Notes: generated by a model not told the origin, from the sequence alone. Positions 10,597 through 21,267 are shown, numbered from the stretch's first letter. The stretch: DNA of 64,000 bases from Verrucomicrobiota bacterium (GCA_027493615.1 JAOSKK010000036.1:310001-374000); one strand, 5' to 3'. Translations and numbers: made by a program.

Positions 10597-11553
10597 GACC
10601 CACCTCAAAGGGGCTGGCGATCTCCCGCAGTTTTTCCATCACCCGGAGCTGGGCCGAGCGGGCCCGCGGGTTGGCGGCCTGCTCGGCGGCGGTCGGCGTG
10701 ATCGGCCGCCGGGTCACCCACCGGAGTGCCGCGGGGCGCGGCTGGCGGAGCTCCGGAACATCCACCGGGCCGGTCACTTCGTAGTCCCGGGCCCAGCGTT
10801 GCCCGAAGGCCTTCACAACCCGGGCCTCGCCCGAATGGAACGTGAGACAGGCCAGCCGCGCCGAAGGTCGCAGCACCTTCCAAAGGGCCGGCAAGCCCCG
10901 CTCCAAGGTTCCGAGTTCGTCGTTGACCGCCATACGTAAAGCTTGAAACACCCGGGTGGCTGGATGCACCGCCTGGCCGCGCCGCGGCACCACCCGCTCG
11001 ATCAGTTCAGCCAGTTGGCGGGTCGTGCGAAAGACCGTCCGCGTCCGTTCCCGCCCGATGGCCCGCGCGATCCGCCACGCCTGCCGTTCGTCACCCAACT
11101 CCGCAAACAACCGGGCCAGTTCATCCACCGACCACTGGTTGACCAGATCCGCCGCCGTGGGCCCCTCGCCGGGCCCCATCTGCATGCTCAGCGGCCCATC
11201 CTGCTGAAAACTGAAACCTCGCGCCGCGACGTCGAGCTGGGCCGAGCTCACGCCCAGGTCGATCACCGCCCCGTCGCAACTGCCCGCCGGCAGCCAGTCC
11301 GCCACGAACTCAAAGGCGCCCCGCCGCAACTCGTACCGCCCGGCGAAACCGGCCAGCCGCCGGCCAGCCGCCGCGATCGCCTCGGGATCACGGTCGCATC
11401 CGAACAACCACGCGGTTCCCCCCGCCGCGCGCAGCAGCGCCTCGGCATGGCCGCCCCGCCCAGCGTGCCGTCCACATAGCGACCCCCGGGCCGGGGCTGC
11501 AGGGCTGCCACCACCTCATCCACCAGCACGCTTCGGTGTTCATACGAGACCAC
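10580..11553 (-). CDS. rsmH: 16S rRNA (cytosine-1402-N4)-methyltransferase RsmH (MraW), one frameshift
   Basis: SAM-dependent methyltransferase acting on C1402 in the ribosomal P site. The N terminus YEHRSVLVDEVVAAL and the SAM-binding YVDGTLGG are in one frame; after one missing G near 11455 (GGGG where GGGGG is expected, giving GGGGHAEA), the rest follows: FGCDRDPEAIAAA, DGAVIDLGVSSAQLD, RGFSFQQDGPLSMQM, FQALRMAVNDELGTLE and LTFHSGEARVVK. About 324 residues after correction, typical for the family. It lies 13 bases downstream of the unknown gene and overlaps the ftsL-like gene. Confidence 0.95.
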
Positions 11554-11566
11554 CCTCCCGGGCTCC

Positions 11567-12061
11567 TCACCCCGTCGACCCGCGGAACCACTGCCGCCAA
11601 TGCGCCCACCAGCCCCGCCAGCCCCCGCCGGTCGGACGCTCGCGCACCGTGGTCTTGAAGTTGGCCGCCAGCGTCTTCGAGGGCAGCGGGATCAGTTCGA
11701 GATCGTCCGCGTCCAGTTCGTTGCGCACCACGCGCACGGTTCCCAATGCCAGTTCCCCCTGCACCGCCACGCCCCCGCTGCTGCGCGGCCGCCCGGCAAG
11801 ACGCGATGCCCGCGACGGGGAGGCCTTCACGGGATTCGGCGGCGGGGCAACCCGCGCCGCTCCCGGACCCGGTTCGCCGAGCTCACGTTCCGGCCAGCAG
11901 GCGCCAGTGAGCACTTCTTCGCTGCCGTTGAACTCGGCCAGCTCGTGCTCGCGTCTTCGCCCGAAATCCGGCAGCCAGCCGTCGGCCACCCGAAAACTGG
12001 CCGGGCGTTCCCGCACGGTCCCGAAGGACCGTCCAATCGAGAGCAATCCCAACAGGCTCAT
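11567..12061 (-). CDS. unknown protein encoded between mraZ and rsmH
   Basis: 164 residues, not recognised. It starts with MSLLGLLSIGRSFG, has a middle part rich in Pro, Arg and Gly, and ends with a better-ordered segment: LALGTVRVVRNELDADDLEL, LIPLPSKTLAANF and a Trp-rich tail (GGGWRGWWAHWRQWF). No signal peptide or clear membrane helix. Its ATG overlaps the mraZ stop (ATGA at 12058-12061), so it is almost certainly co-expressed with the dcw genes. Context suggests a lineage-specific envelope or division protein; the function is unknown. Confidence 0.7.
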   Translation of the reverse strand: MSLLGLLSIGRSFGTVRERPASFRVADGWLPDFGRRREHELAEFNGSEEVLTGACWPERELGEPGPGAARVAPPPNPVKASPSRASRLAGRPRSSGGVAVQGELALGTVRVVRNELDADDLELIPLPSKTLAANFKTTVRERPTGGGWRGWWAHWRQWFRGSTG

Positions 12062-12524
12062 ATCATCAGTTGCTCCAGAGTCTCGTCCGCCACTTGCTCG
12101 ATCGCCCCCATCGTGGCCTCGAGCTTCCCGGGTTCCCAAATTTCGAACCGATCCAGACACCCCACGAGGCCGGCCTTGCCGCTCAGCCCGAGCAACGCGG
12201 TCAGCTTCTCGCCCAGACACAGCCGGCCGGCGTCGTCCAGCGGCTTGCGCACGGCCGACCCGGCGACCGCCCGCTGCACCACCGCGCCGTGGGTGTTCGT
12301 CAGCGAAAAACCGGTCTTGAGCCGCTGCTGCGCGCTCTGCCAGCGCTCCGGGGCAACACCAGCAGATGGTCCGGCCGTTTCAGGGGCCAGGGGAGGATCG
12401 TGAAGACCGTCTTGCCATCCGCCGGCCGCCACTCGCGGGGGATCATCACGCGATGGCTTCCGTCCACGCCGTGTTCGAACCGCCCGGTGAATTCCACCGC
12501 TGAATTGGCTGCCTCATCCGCCAT
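12058..12524 (-). CDS. mraZ: MraZ-family transcriptional regulator of the dcw cluster, one frameshift
   Basis: MraZ is a double AbrB-like DNA-binding protein that represses its own operon. The first half has FTGRFEHGVDGSHRVMIPREW; the second has PLDDAGRLCLGEKLTALLGL followed by VGCLDRFEIWEPGKLEA, the two SpoVT/AbrB repeats. The frame breaks near 12355, where a C run seems one base short; one added C gives LLVLPPERWQSAQQ. Corrected length is about 155 residues, normal for MraZ. First gene of the cluster, directly downstream of the decamer array at 12,535-12,581. Confidence 0.92.
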
Positions 12525-12534
12525 GTCGCCATCG

Positions 12535-12581
12535 TCTACCCGATCCAGCCGTTGTTTCCCGTTTTCTACCGTTGACTACCC
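12535..12581 (-). promoter_or_regulatory. putative MraZ operator: five boxes with exact 10-bp spacing
   Basis: Read on the minus strand, five decamers follow each other without gaps: GGGTAGTCAA, CGGTAGAAAA, CGGGAAACAA, CGGCTGGATC, GGGTAGACGA. The G-rich start recurs exactly every 10 bases, one helical turn. Known MraZ operators are direct repeats of a TGGG-type box separated by five bases, giving the same period. The array ends about 10 bases before the mraZ ATG and overlaps the predicted promoter. Confidence 0.7.
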
Positions 12582-12591
12582 AGCGAGTCAA
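12563..12591 (-). promoter_or_regulatory. candidate sigma-70 promoter of the dcw cluster
   Basis: On the minus strand TTGACT (12,586-12,591) and TAGAAA (12,563-12,568) are separated by 17 bases. The -35 hexamer matches five of six consensus positions, the -10 only four of six. The overlap with the MraZ-like boxes supports a repressor-operator arrangement, but this is a pattern match only. Confidence 0.4.
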
Positions 12592-12799
12592 CGGAAAAGC
12601 CCTGAAAACGGGCACGTTTGTTCACTACTTGTTCCCCTTAAGGGCGCCTCCGCAGTGTTGCGCAGCGACCTCCCTCCGACCACCTCCAGCACCCCCATTC
12701 ACCCGCCCGCCGGCGTCCCCTCTCGCACTGCGGACGTCGCCCATCCCGGACCCTGGAACCTGCTCGCCCCTCGGTGTCCTTGGAAGGCCCGCCTCAATG

Positions 12800-12830
12800 A
12801 AAAAGCCGGTCGCGCTCGACGCGCGCCGGC
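12800..12830 (-). terminator. Rho-independent terminator downstream of ferritin
   Basis: On the minus strand a GC-rich stem (GCCGGCGCGCG pairing imperfectly with CGCGACCGGC) is followed by a run of five T. It lies about 75 bases after the restored ferritin stop, and also separates ferritin transcription from the dcw promoter. Confidence 0.6.
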
Positions 12831-12904
12831 AGGGCGAAAGGGTCTGATGACGGAAGACGACCGAACACGGCCAGCCAGTGAGGCGGCCGAATGTCGGGCC
12901 GCGG

Positions 12905-13413
12905 CTAATCGCTGTCGTCGCCCCGGAGTCGGCCTGCTTGAGCAGGTAAGCCTCCACCAGGAACAGATTCTTGTCGCCCGCCCGTTGCATCATCTTCAGC
13001 AGGTGACCGACACTGGCTTCCTCCTCGAGTTGCTCGCGCACGAACCAGCCCAGGAACTGACGGGAAAGGTGGTCCTGGTCCTGCACCGCCAGATCCATGA
13101 GATGGTTGATCTGCCGCGTGACGGTCTGCTCCCGGGTCAGCGCCAGCGCCACGGCGGCCTCGGGATTCGCAAATTGTCCCTGGGGCGCGACCACCGCCGG
13201 AATCGCCAGGGGCGCCTCGAGTTCGTTCAGGTACCGGACAAACCGCATCGCATGGTCGCGCTCCTCCTCGGCCTGCTTGTAGAAGTGCCGGGCCAGCCCG
13301 GGCAACCCCTCGCGCTCCAGATACGAAGCGATCGCCACGTATTGCAGGGAGGCGGCGAACTCATGCCCGATCTGCTCGTTGATCGCTGCATTCAAGTTGT
13401 CACTGAGTACCAT
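12905..13413 (-). CDS. non-haem ferritin, frameshift at the C terminus
   Basis: Iron-storage ferroxidase that forms 24-mer cages. The N terminus LNAAINEQIGHEFAASLQYV carries the first ferroxidase Glu and QAEEERDHAMRFVRYL carries the second Glu and the His; REQLEEEASVGHLLKMM supplies further helix-D ligands. The open frame runs on to 12625 with about 95 residues of unrelated composition. Adding one G at the GGGG run near 12,921 gives SGGDDSD and a stop at 12905, a normal length of about 169 residues, and a terminator follows. Monocistronic. Confidence 0.88.
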
Positions 13414-13589
13414 GGTGATGCCTTTCGTTCGGGGGACCGGCCGTCCGCCGGCCCGGCTTCATCATAGAACGCGGGCGACCCGACGCAAACCGGGGGCACG
13501 CCCCGGCGGCGCGGGCACAGGGGCCGTCAGATTCGGGCAAACCACGGCAAGCCCTTGTCGCCGCTTCCCGGTCCTGGCCATGCTGCGCC

Positions 13590-14696
13590 ATGGACCCGCG
13601 CGAGGCATTGGTGGCGTTGAACATGATCGAGCATGTGGGTCCAGTGCGGCTCCGCCAGTTGCTGGAGCATTTTGGCGACGCCGTGCGGGTCCTCCAGGCC
13701 AGTGCGGCCGAACTGTCGCAGGTGCCAGGCATCGGGGCCGAGACGGCCACGGCCATCGCCCAGTGGGAGCAGACGGTGGATCTGGCCGCCGAACTCCAGC
13801 GCATCCGGGACTATGGCTGCACCGTCGTGGTGCCGGCGGACACCGCCTATCCGGAGCTCCTGCGCCAGATCTACGACCCGCCCATCGTGCTTTATGTCAA
13901 AGGCGGGCTGGAACCGCGGACCGCAACGCGGTGGCCATTGTTGGCGCGCGCCGCACCACGCCCTACGGGCAGGAGTGCGCCCGCCGTCTCGGGTATCAAC
14001 TGGCCTATTGCGGCGTGACGGTCGTGGAGCGGTGGGGCGCGCGGCATCGACACTGCCGCTCATCATGGCGCCTTGGCGGCTCAGGGTCGGACGCTGGCCG
14101 TGCTCGGCACGGGCATCAACCAGGTGTTTCCTCCCGAAAACGCCGCGCTCTTCGAACGGATTGCCGCCCAGGGCGCCGTGATCACCCAGTTCCCGTTCAA
14201 CCGTCCACCGGACAAGCAGTCCTTTCCGATCCGCAACCGGATCGTGGCCGGGATGACTCTGGGGACCGTCGTGGTTGAGGCCGGCCTCAACAGCGGCGCA
14301 TTGATCACCGCCAACCAGGCCGTCGACAGCGGCCGGTTGGTCTTCGCCGTACCCGGTCGCGTCGATTCGCCGCTCAGCAAGGGCTGCCATGATCTGATCA
14401 AGAAGGGAGCCAAGCTGTGCGAAGGCGCGGAGGACGTCCTGACCGAATTCGAGTACCTCTTTCCGCCCTCGAACCGGCCCGCCGAGCCAGCCACTCCGGT
14501 CCGGTTACCGGCGCTGACCTTGGCCCCCGAGGAACAGCAGGTGTTCGAGTCTTTGGGCACGGACGAACTGGCGCAGGACGAAGTCATCCGTCGCAGTGGA
14601 CTGCCGGCGTCGACGGTGTCGGTGGTCTTGTTGCGGCTGGAGATGAAGCGGCTGGTTCGCCAGCTCCCCGGCAAGCGCTTCCTCCGCGGTCCCTGA
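13590..14696 (+). CDS. dprA: DNA-processing protein DprA (Smf), two frameshifts
   Basis: DprA loads RecA on incoming single-stranded DNA during natural transformation. An N-terminal helix-hairpin-helix-like part (LVALNMIEHVGPVRLRQLLE, VPGIGAETATAIAQ) precedes the Rossmann domain: AVAIVGARRTTPYGQECAR, SGGARGIDTAAHHGALA, LGTGINQVFPPENAALFERI, PIRNRIVAGMTLGTVVVEA and NSGALITANQAVDSGRLVFA. A C-terminal winged-helix segment follows (LGTDELAQDEVIRRSGLPA). Frames change near 13,917 (one G missing) and 14,027 (one G extra). Corrected length about 368 residues. Convergent with galE. Confidence 0.93.
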
Positions 14697-14732
14697 ACCA
14701 ACGGCGGCGGGGGACTTCCGTCCGGGGCTGGC

Positions 14733-15704
14733 TCAATCTGGATAGCCCGAGGGATGGGCCCGGTGCCAGGCCCAAGCGCTGCCGACGATCGCCTCAAGCT
14801 GCGCAAAGCGGGGTTGCCACCCCAGTTCACGCCGCGCCTTGTCCGCCGCCGCCACGAGCACGGGCGGATCGCCCGGACGGCGCGGCTGCTCGCGCACGGG
14901 GATACGCCTCCCGCTGACGGCCTCGCAGGCCCGGAGGACCTCGCGCACGGAGTAACCGGCGCCGTTGCCCAGGTTGTAGAACCCGCGGCGGCCGGGGGCC
15001 AGGGCGCGGATGTGGGCATCGGCCAAGTCCTCCACATGGATATAGTCCCGGATGCAGGTGCCGTCGGGCGTCGGATAATCAGTGCCGTACAGGTCGCAAT
15101 GCGGGGCCTGTCCCAAGGCGACCCTCAGGGCGTTCGGGATCAGGTGGGTTTCGACCCGGTGATGTTCCCCGAGCCGGGCGCTGGCGCCGGCGGCGTTGAA
15201 GTAGCGGAATGCGACGAATTCGAGTCCGTGGATGCGCTCGTACCAACCGAGCATCTTTTTCGAACATCAGCTTCGACTCCCCGTAAGGGTTGATCGGCTG
15301 CTGGGGCAGGTCCTCCGGTCATGGGCACGCGCGCCGGCGGGCCGTAGGTCGCGCACGTCGAGCTGAAGACAAACTTGGCCACGTTCGCCTCGACGGCGGC
15401 ATCGAGCAGGTTGAGGCCGTGGGCGACGTTGTTGCGGAAGTACTTGGCGGGATTCGTCATGGATTCTCCCACGAGCGCGTGGGCCGCGAAGTGCAGGATG
15501 GCTTCGGCACCGGATTCCCGCACGGTCCGGCTCACGCCCCCGATCGCTGAGGCAGAGCGGTACGAACGCAGCTCGCGGATCCACGGCCGCGCGATGACCT
15601 TCGCAGAGGTTGTCGAGCACGGTTACCTGGTGTCCGGCTTCGAGCAATTGCTCAACACACACCGAGCCGATGTAGCCCGCGCCGCCCGTTACGAGAACAT
15701 TCAT
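14733..15704 (-). CDS. galE: UDP-glucose 4-epimerase GalE, about three frameshifts
   Basis: Extended SDR enzyme interconverting UDP-glucose and UDP-galactose with bound NAD. The N terminus MNVLVTGGAGYIGSVCVEQL has the GxxGxxG motif; HFAAHALVGESM, FSSTCATYG and NPYGESKLMFEK (YxxxK) follow, then FRYFNAAGA, TRV-type sugar-binding region GTDYPTPDGTCIRDYIHVED and YNLGNGAGYSV. The frame changes near 15,540 (run of G), 15,315 and 15,258, so the pieces must be joined. Corrected length about 324 residues. The product probably feeds envelope polysaccharide synthesis. Confidence 0.92.
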
Positions 15705-15895
15705 TGCCACGAAGCGTGCCATGAACCGCAGGCCAGTGGAAAGCGGCCTGTTGCCGCCGCGGCGCCCCCGTGAGTTTCCTCCCCGGGGGCGGTCCAACTT
15801 TCCAGTGGTCCCGGTCCAACCGCCGCTGCCAAAGCCGCCCCGGGTTGGCCAGCTTTGCGCGTGGCTTTTGCCGGGCGGCCTACTAGACTCCTGCC

Positions 15896-17319
15896 ATGCC
15901 AGAGAAAAGCCTGAACCAGATCCCCCGCGCCTGGCGCGAGCAGTACGAGAAGGGCCGGCTCGCCTTCGAGCGCAACAACCTGGATTACGCGGTCGATTTG
16001 CTCAGCAAGGTGCTCGAACAGGAGCCGGGCTTCTACGAGTGCCGCGAGGCCCTCCGGGCCGCCCAATACAAGCGCGGCGCCGGAGCCCGGCGCGGTTTGT
16101 TCCGCAAGGTCTTCGGGCGCCAAAGCTTGCTCAGGCCCAACTGGCATTGCGCAAGGACCCTCTCGAGGCCCTCCGCCTCGCCGAACACATTCTCAACGAC
16201 GACCCTCAGAGCGTCGCCGCCCACCGCGTCCTCGCCGACGCCGCGCTCGCCGCCGCCCTGCCCCGCACCGCCCAACTCTCGCTCGAGATCGCGTACAAGC
16301 AGGATCCCAAGGATCGGGACGTCGGCCTCAAGCTCGCCCGCCTGCTCGCCCAGGCCGGTCAAGGCGCCCGCGCCGAAGCCCTCATGCAGGCGCTCGTCGC
16401 CGCCCACCCGCACGACACCGAGATCCTCCAGACCGCCAAGGACGTCGCCGCCAACCGCACCCTCACCGAAGGTGGTTACGCGGCGCTCGAAGGCGGCGGC
16501 GGCTCTTACCGCGACATCCTGCGCGATGAGAAGCAGGCCGTCGCCCTCGAGCAGGAGAAGCGCGACCACAAACCCGAGGACGCCGCCGGCAACCTCATCG
16601 CCGAGTATGAAGCACGGCTCGCCACCGAACCCGACAACCTCCGACTCTGGCGCGCCGTCGCCGAGCTTTACACCGAGAAGCAGAGGTTCGACGAGGCCCT
16701 CGCCGCCTATGCCCGCGTCCAGCAGACCGAGGGCGCCGACCCCGCCCTCGAACGCGCCATCGCCCAGGTCCGCCACCGCCGCTACCATCACCTCATCGCC
16801 CAGTTGGACCCGCACGATCCCGAACAGGCCGCCCGCGCTGAAGCCCTCCGCGGAGAACTACAGGAAGCCCAGGTCGCCGAAGCCCGCCAACGAGTCGAGC
16901 GGTATCCGAATGACCTCCAGTTGCGCTATGAGCTGGGCCGGCTCTACTTCGACCTCGGCCGCACCACGGAGGCCATCGGGGAGTTCCAACGCGCCCAGAA
17001 CCAGCCGCACGTGCGGCTCCAGGCCCTCTACCACCTCGGCCAGTGCTTCGCGCGCCGCCGCATGTTCGATCTCGCGGTGCGGACCTTCGAGAACGCCCTC
17101 CGCGAGAAGCCCGTCTTCGATGACGAGAAGAAGGAACTGATCTACGCCCTGGGCACCGCCCTCGAAGGCCTGGGGCGCAAGGACGCCGCCATCGAGCAGT
17201 TCAAGCTCCTTTACGAAGCCGACATCGGCTTCCGCGACGTCGCGGCCCGGGTGGATGCCTACTACGCCCAGGCCGAAGCCCCCGCCCCCGCAACCCAAAC
17301 CCGACCCACCACGCCATGA
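15896..17319 (+). CDS. tetratricopeptide-repeat protein, one frameshift
   Basis: About 474 residues without a signal peptide. An N-terminal TPR-like unit (KGRLAFERNNLDYAVDLLSK) is separated by a frameshift near 16,115 from further repeats: LRLAEHILNDDPQSVAAHRV, LWRAVAELYTEKQRFDEALA, LRYELGRLYFDLGRTTEAIG and LIYALGTALEGLGRKDAAIE. TPRs form protein-binding superhelices; no enzymatic domain is seen. The stop overlaps the next start (ATGA at 17,316-17,319), so the secreted hydrolase downstream may be translationally coupled to it, an unusual pairing. Confidence 0.75.
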
Positions 17320-19491
17320 ATCCCGCGTCCTTGCCGCGCCGAATCCTCCCAGTGCTCTGGATCGTTGCCCTCCCCTGGCTGCCCGCCGCGGCAGCCACAT
17401 CGACCTACCAGAACCCGCTGCTGCCCGGGAACCTCGCCGACCCCGCCGTGATCCGGCACGACGGCATGTACTACCTGTACGCCACCGGCGAGGTGGACGG
17501 CGACAATGGCACCCGCGTCTACACCTCGACCAACCTCGTGGACTGGCAGCCCGGACCCGTCGTCTTTCGCCCCGGCCAACCCCACGTGTGGGCGCCGGAT
17601 GTCTGGCGGGATCCCAGCTCCGGCCGGTTCTTCCTCTACTACACCGTCAACCAGACCGTCGGCGTCGCCACCGCCGACGGGCCGCTCGGCCCCTTCCAGA
17701 TGGTGCGGAAGTTCTTCGACCGCGCCATCGATGCGCACCTGTTCCGCGACGACGACGGCCGGCTCTTCCTTTACTACGTCCAACTGCCCGGCTTCCGCAT
17801 CAGCGTCCAGCCCTTGGCCAGCCCCACCGAACCCACCGGCGAACCCCGCGTCCTACTCCAGCCGGAATCCGCGTGGGAAAAGCGCGCCGGGCACGTGACC
17901 GAAGGCCCGTGGCTCCTCAAACGCCAGGGCCGCTACTACCTGATCTACAGCGGCTCGGGCGCCGACACGCCGGATTACGCCGTCGGCTACGCCACCGCTG
18001 AGAGTCCGCTGGGCCCGTTCACCCGCGCCCCCCACAACCCGATCGTGCACCGGTCCGACGGCCTCTTCGGTCCCGGCCACGGCTGCGCGGTGCAGGATGA
18101 CGAAGGCCGCTGGTGGCATGTGTACCACCAGAAACGCCACGACCGCGTCGAGTGGAACCGGTTCATTGCCATCGACCCGCTGTGGTTCGATCAGTACGGC
18201 CGGCTCCACAGCCGCGCCTCGCGGGGCACGCCGCAGCCAGCGCCCGCCACCGGCGGTTCGGCCGCGCCCCGGGAGTTCGATCCGTTTGTCTGGATTTCCG
18301 AACCCCCGGACGACTGCCCTTTCGAACCCTCTGACGCGTTGAAGGGCCTCGAGTTCACCGGCCGTCACAGCGACCATCGTGTGGCCGATACCTGGTATCC
18401 AAGCTGGGCTGCCGACGGCAACCTCTACTCTCCTTGGACCGACGGCCCCCTGCACAACGACCACTCCGTCTCGGACGCCGTCGAATTGGATCCGGAAAGC
18501 TTCGGGGGATTCCGCATCGTGCGCGGCAAGGCCACCACCGGGCAGGCCGTGATGCGGGGCGACGACCCCCGCCGGCTCACGCTCGAAAGCCTCGGCAAGG
18601 TGCAGGCCGATCCGCATCCCTACGGCGGCCGCTACCCCTGTGGGAGCCTCGTGTACCGCGGCATCTGGTACTACGGCACGTACTGCCTGTCCCCGTCAGG
18701 CCAGACCAGGTTCGGCGACACAGTCTACAACTGGCCGTGGCTGGGACCCCTCGTCGGCTTCCGCCTCTCCCGCGATCTGGGCCGCACCTGGGAGGAAACC
18801 CCGCACACGCCGGCCGCGCCGTTGTTGGGCGAGTCCGGGATGTGGGGACACCCCGTCAAGATCGGCGCACCGCACTTCGTCGATTTTGGCCGCGACATGG
18901 AGCATTCACCGGACGGCAAGGCGTACCTGGTCGCGACCGGCGCGGCGCTGGACGACCCGCAGCCACGGTTTGCGAACCTGAGCTGGATCACCGGCGACCA
19001 GGTCCATCTGCTGCGGGTCACGCCTACGCCCGAGACCATCAACGATCCCCGCGCCTATGAGTTCTTCGCGGGTCTTGACCGCCGACGGTCAGCCGCGGTG
19101 GACCCGCACCCTCGCCGACAGCCGGCCCCTGCTCGAATGGAACAACCGCCTCGGCTGCGTGACCGCCACCTACGTCGCGCCCCTCAGGAAGTACCTGCTG
19201 TTCGTCACCGACGGCGGGAATACCTGCGCCCGGATGAGTACGACGGTGCTGGAAGCCGACTCGCTCACGGGCCCGTGGCGGCTGGTCACCTTCCTGCGGC
19301 ACTTCGGCGAACAGGCCTACTTCGTGAACCTCCCTTCGAAGTTCATCGCTCCCGACGGCCTCACTGCCTGGCTGTGTTACTCAGGCAACTTCGCTCCGAA
19401 CTGGAACAACGAAACCATCCAGGTCAACCCGCCCGGCACCCGCTACGGCCTGGTCCTCCAGGAGATCCGGCTCCTGCGCCAGAAGCCTTGA
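17316..19491 (+). CDS. secreted GH43-family glycoside hydrolase with a large C-terminal domain, one frameshift
   Basis: A signal peptide (about residues 1-27, ending LPAAAA) is followed by a five-bladed beta-propeller GH43 domain: NLADPAVIRHDGMYYLYAT carries the general-base Asp, APDVWRDPSSGRFFLYYT, DAHLFRDDDGRLFLYYV the second Asp, and HVTEGPWLLKRQGRYYLIYS the general-acid Glu. The family attacks arabinans, xylans and related plant or algal glycans. From about residue 330 a second ~390-residue domain of unknown specificity begins (WYPSWAADGNLYSPWTDGP, YGTYCLSPSGQTRFGDT, CYSGNFAPNWNNETI); it resembles DUF4185-like propellers. The frame changes near 19,062; the corrected end at 19,491 (LLRQKP) is preferred over a read-through to 19,529. 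Confidence 0.82.
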
Positions 19492-19525
19492 AACCCGGCG
19501 CTCAGCGCGATCAGGTCAAGTCTTG

Positions 19526-20874
19526 CTAGAGCTTCCAGCCGGCCCGGTAGGGCGGATCCAGGTGGCGATTCGCCTCCGTTACATTGGTGAACCGCTGGTT
19601 CACGCCGTCCCACTCGAGCTTCGTCCCCGCCAGCTTGATGGCCACCACGCCGAGCATCGCCAGCTCGGTCAACGGCCCGCCATACGCAAAGTCGGAACCC
19701 GCCCGCGTCCCGTTCCGAATCGCCTGCAACCAGTCCTGGTGATGCCCCTTCAAACGCGGCAGGGTCTTCGGCGGCCGCTGATAGGCGTCCATCCGTGACT
19801 GCGGAATCAACCGGACGCCGCCGGCGCCGTGCGAGCCGTAAACGATGGTGCCCCGGTCACCCATCACCACCGCACCTGTGCCCACGGACTTATCATCGGG
19901 ATCAAGGTCCGCCGGTCGCGGGATGCGTTCCGTGCCGCTGTACCAGTGCAGCGTGACGGGCCCCCGCTCACCCTTCGCCGGGAACTCGAATGTGATGTGG
20001 TCCCCTTTCGGAAACGCGTCGCCCTGCGTCTTGAAGTCGTAGTCCTTCACCTCCGCGTGAATCGTCTTCGGAGCCCCAAGGTCCAACGCCCAGAAGACCG
20101 GGTCCACTACATGGCAGATCCAGTCGCCGATCGTGCCGTTGCCGAAGGGCACCCAACCGCGCCACGAACCCGGCAGATACGCCGGGTGATAGGGCCGGTC
20201 CAGCGCGGGGCCGAGCCAGAGGTCCCAATCGAGCGTGGGCGGCACCGGGTGCTGTTCAGCCAGCCGCGGCAGTTGATCCACCCCCGAGTTCACCGCCGTG
20301 CACCCGGCATGGATCGTGTGCACCCTGCCGATCGCCCCCGCCCAGATCCACTCACAGAAGTCCCGGATGGAATCGAACGAGTGCCCTTGATTGCCCAGTT
20401 GGGTCACCACCTTGTGCTCGCGCGCCGCCTCCATCAGGACCCGCACCTCCTGCACCGAGTGCGCGAGCGGCTTCTCGCAATACACGTGCTTGCCCCGCCG
20501 GATCGCCGCCAGGGACGCCACCGCATGCACATGGTCCGGCGTGGCCACCACCACCGCGTCGATGCCCTTCTCGAACTCGTCGAACATCTTCCGGAAATCC
20601 CGGTACTGCCGCGCGTCCGGATACTTCTGCAGCGTTTCGGCGGCGCGGCGGAGGTCCACGTCACACAGGGCCACGATGTTGTTGCCGGGTGCCAAGGCCC
20701 CGAGATCGCCAGCCCCCCATGCCGCCCCACCCCGATGCCGGCCAGGTTGAGCCGCTCGTTGGGCGGCGTCTCGCCGCTGGCGGCGATGACGTAGCGCGGC
20801 ACCACGGAGAAGACCCCGACGGAAGCGGCGGTGGCACGGAGGAACGAACGGCGGGTGGGATCGTTGCGGTTCAT
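19526..20874 (-). CDS. Tat-exported Gfo/Idh/MocA-family oxidoreductase, one frameshift
   Basis: The N terminus NRNDPTRRSFLRATAA is a twin-arginine signal, common for this family in Verrucomicrobiota and Planctomycetota. The nucleotide-binding fold follows (NLAGIGVG, then NIVALCDVDLRRAAETLQ), with VVVATPDHVHA and the catalytic-Lys motif GKHVYCEKPLAHSVQE, and a C-terminal GFO/IDH domain (WVPFGNGTIGDWICHVVDPV). These enzymes oxidise or reduce sugars in the periplasm. The frame breaks near 20,695; joining gives about 450 residues. It is convergent with the GH43 gene and may act in the same glycan catabolism (inference). Confidence 0.88.
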
Positions 20875-21053
20875 GGCATCGAAGTGTGATCGAGTTCGGC
20901 CCGGCAGCGGCCCGTGCATCCCACCGGGTGCGACGCGAGCGGGCATCAAGCCGGGAAGCGGCCGGGTGATGCGGCCCACGCTACCGCCGGTCGTTTCGGA
21001 CGGTCAAGCCCTCGCCTCTTTCCCGTGGCAGACCGGCGGGTCGGCAGGACGCG

Positions 21054-21267
21054 CAATGGGGTCAAACATTGACATTTGACAATTGAGACGAGCGTGGCAA
21101 GCGCCGCACCGTGGCACGCCCCCGGAGGATCCACGCGTCGAAAGTCCAGGAGGCCGCTGTCGCCCGGAGGCTCCAGCCGTTCTGAGGGCACACGGGTTGT
21201 CCTCAGGAGCAACCGTTCGTGCGTCCGGACGTGACAGAATGTCAATAGTCAATGTTTGACCCCATTG
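21054..21267. mobile_element. MITE/REP-like element with perfect 20-bp terminal inverted repeats
   Basis: The 20 bases at 21,054-21,073 are the exact reverse complement of 21,248-21,267, and the inward extension is near-identical (TTGACA conserved on both sides). The 174 bases between contain no convincing gene. The termini resemble those of REP-associated (RAYT, IS200-like) transposase elements; that is a resemblance from memory, not a search. It lies between the divergent oxidoreductase and purM genes, so it could carry promoter or terminator signals. Confidence 0.65.

Noticed and set aside
12625..12904. 95-residue C-terminal extension of ferritin
   Set aside because: One added G restores a normal ferritin end at 12,905 and a terminator follows; the extension overlaps that terminator.
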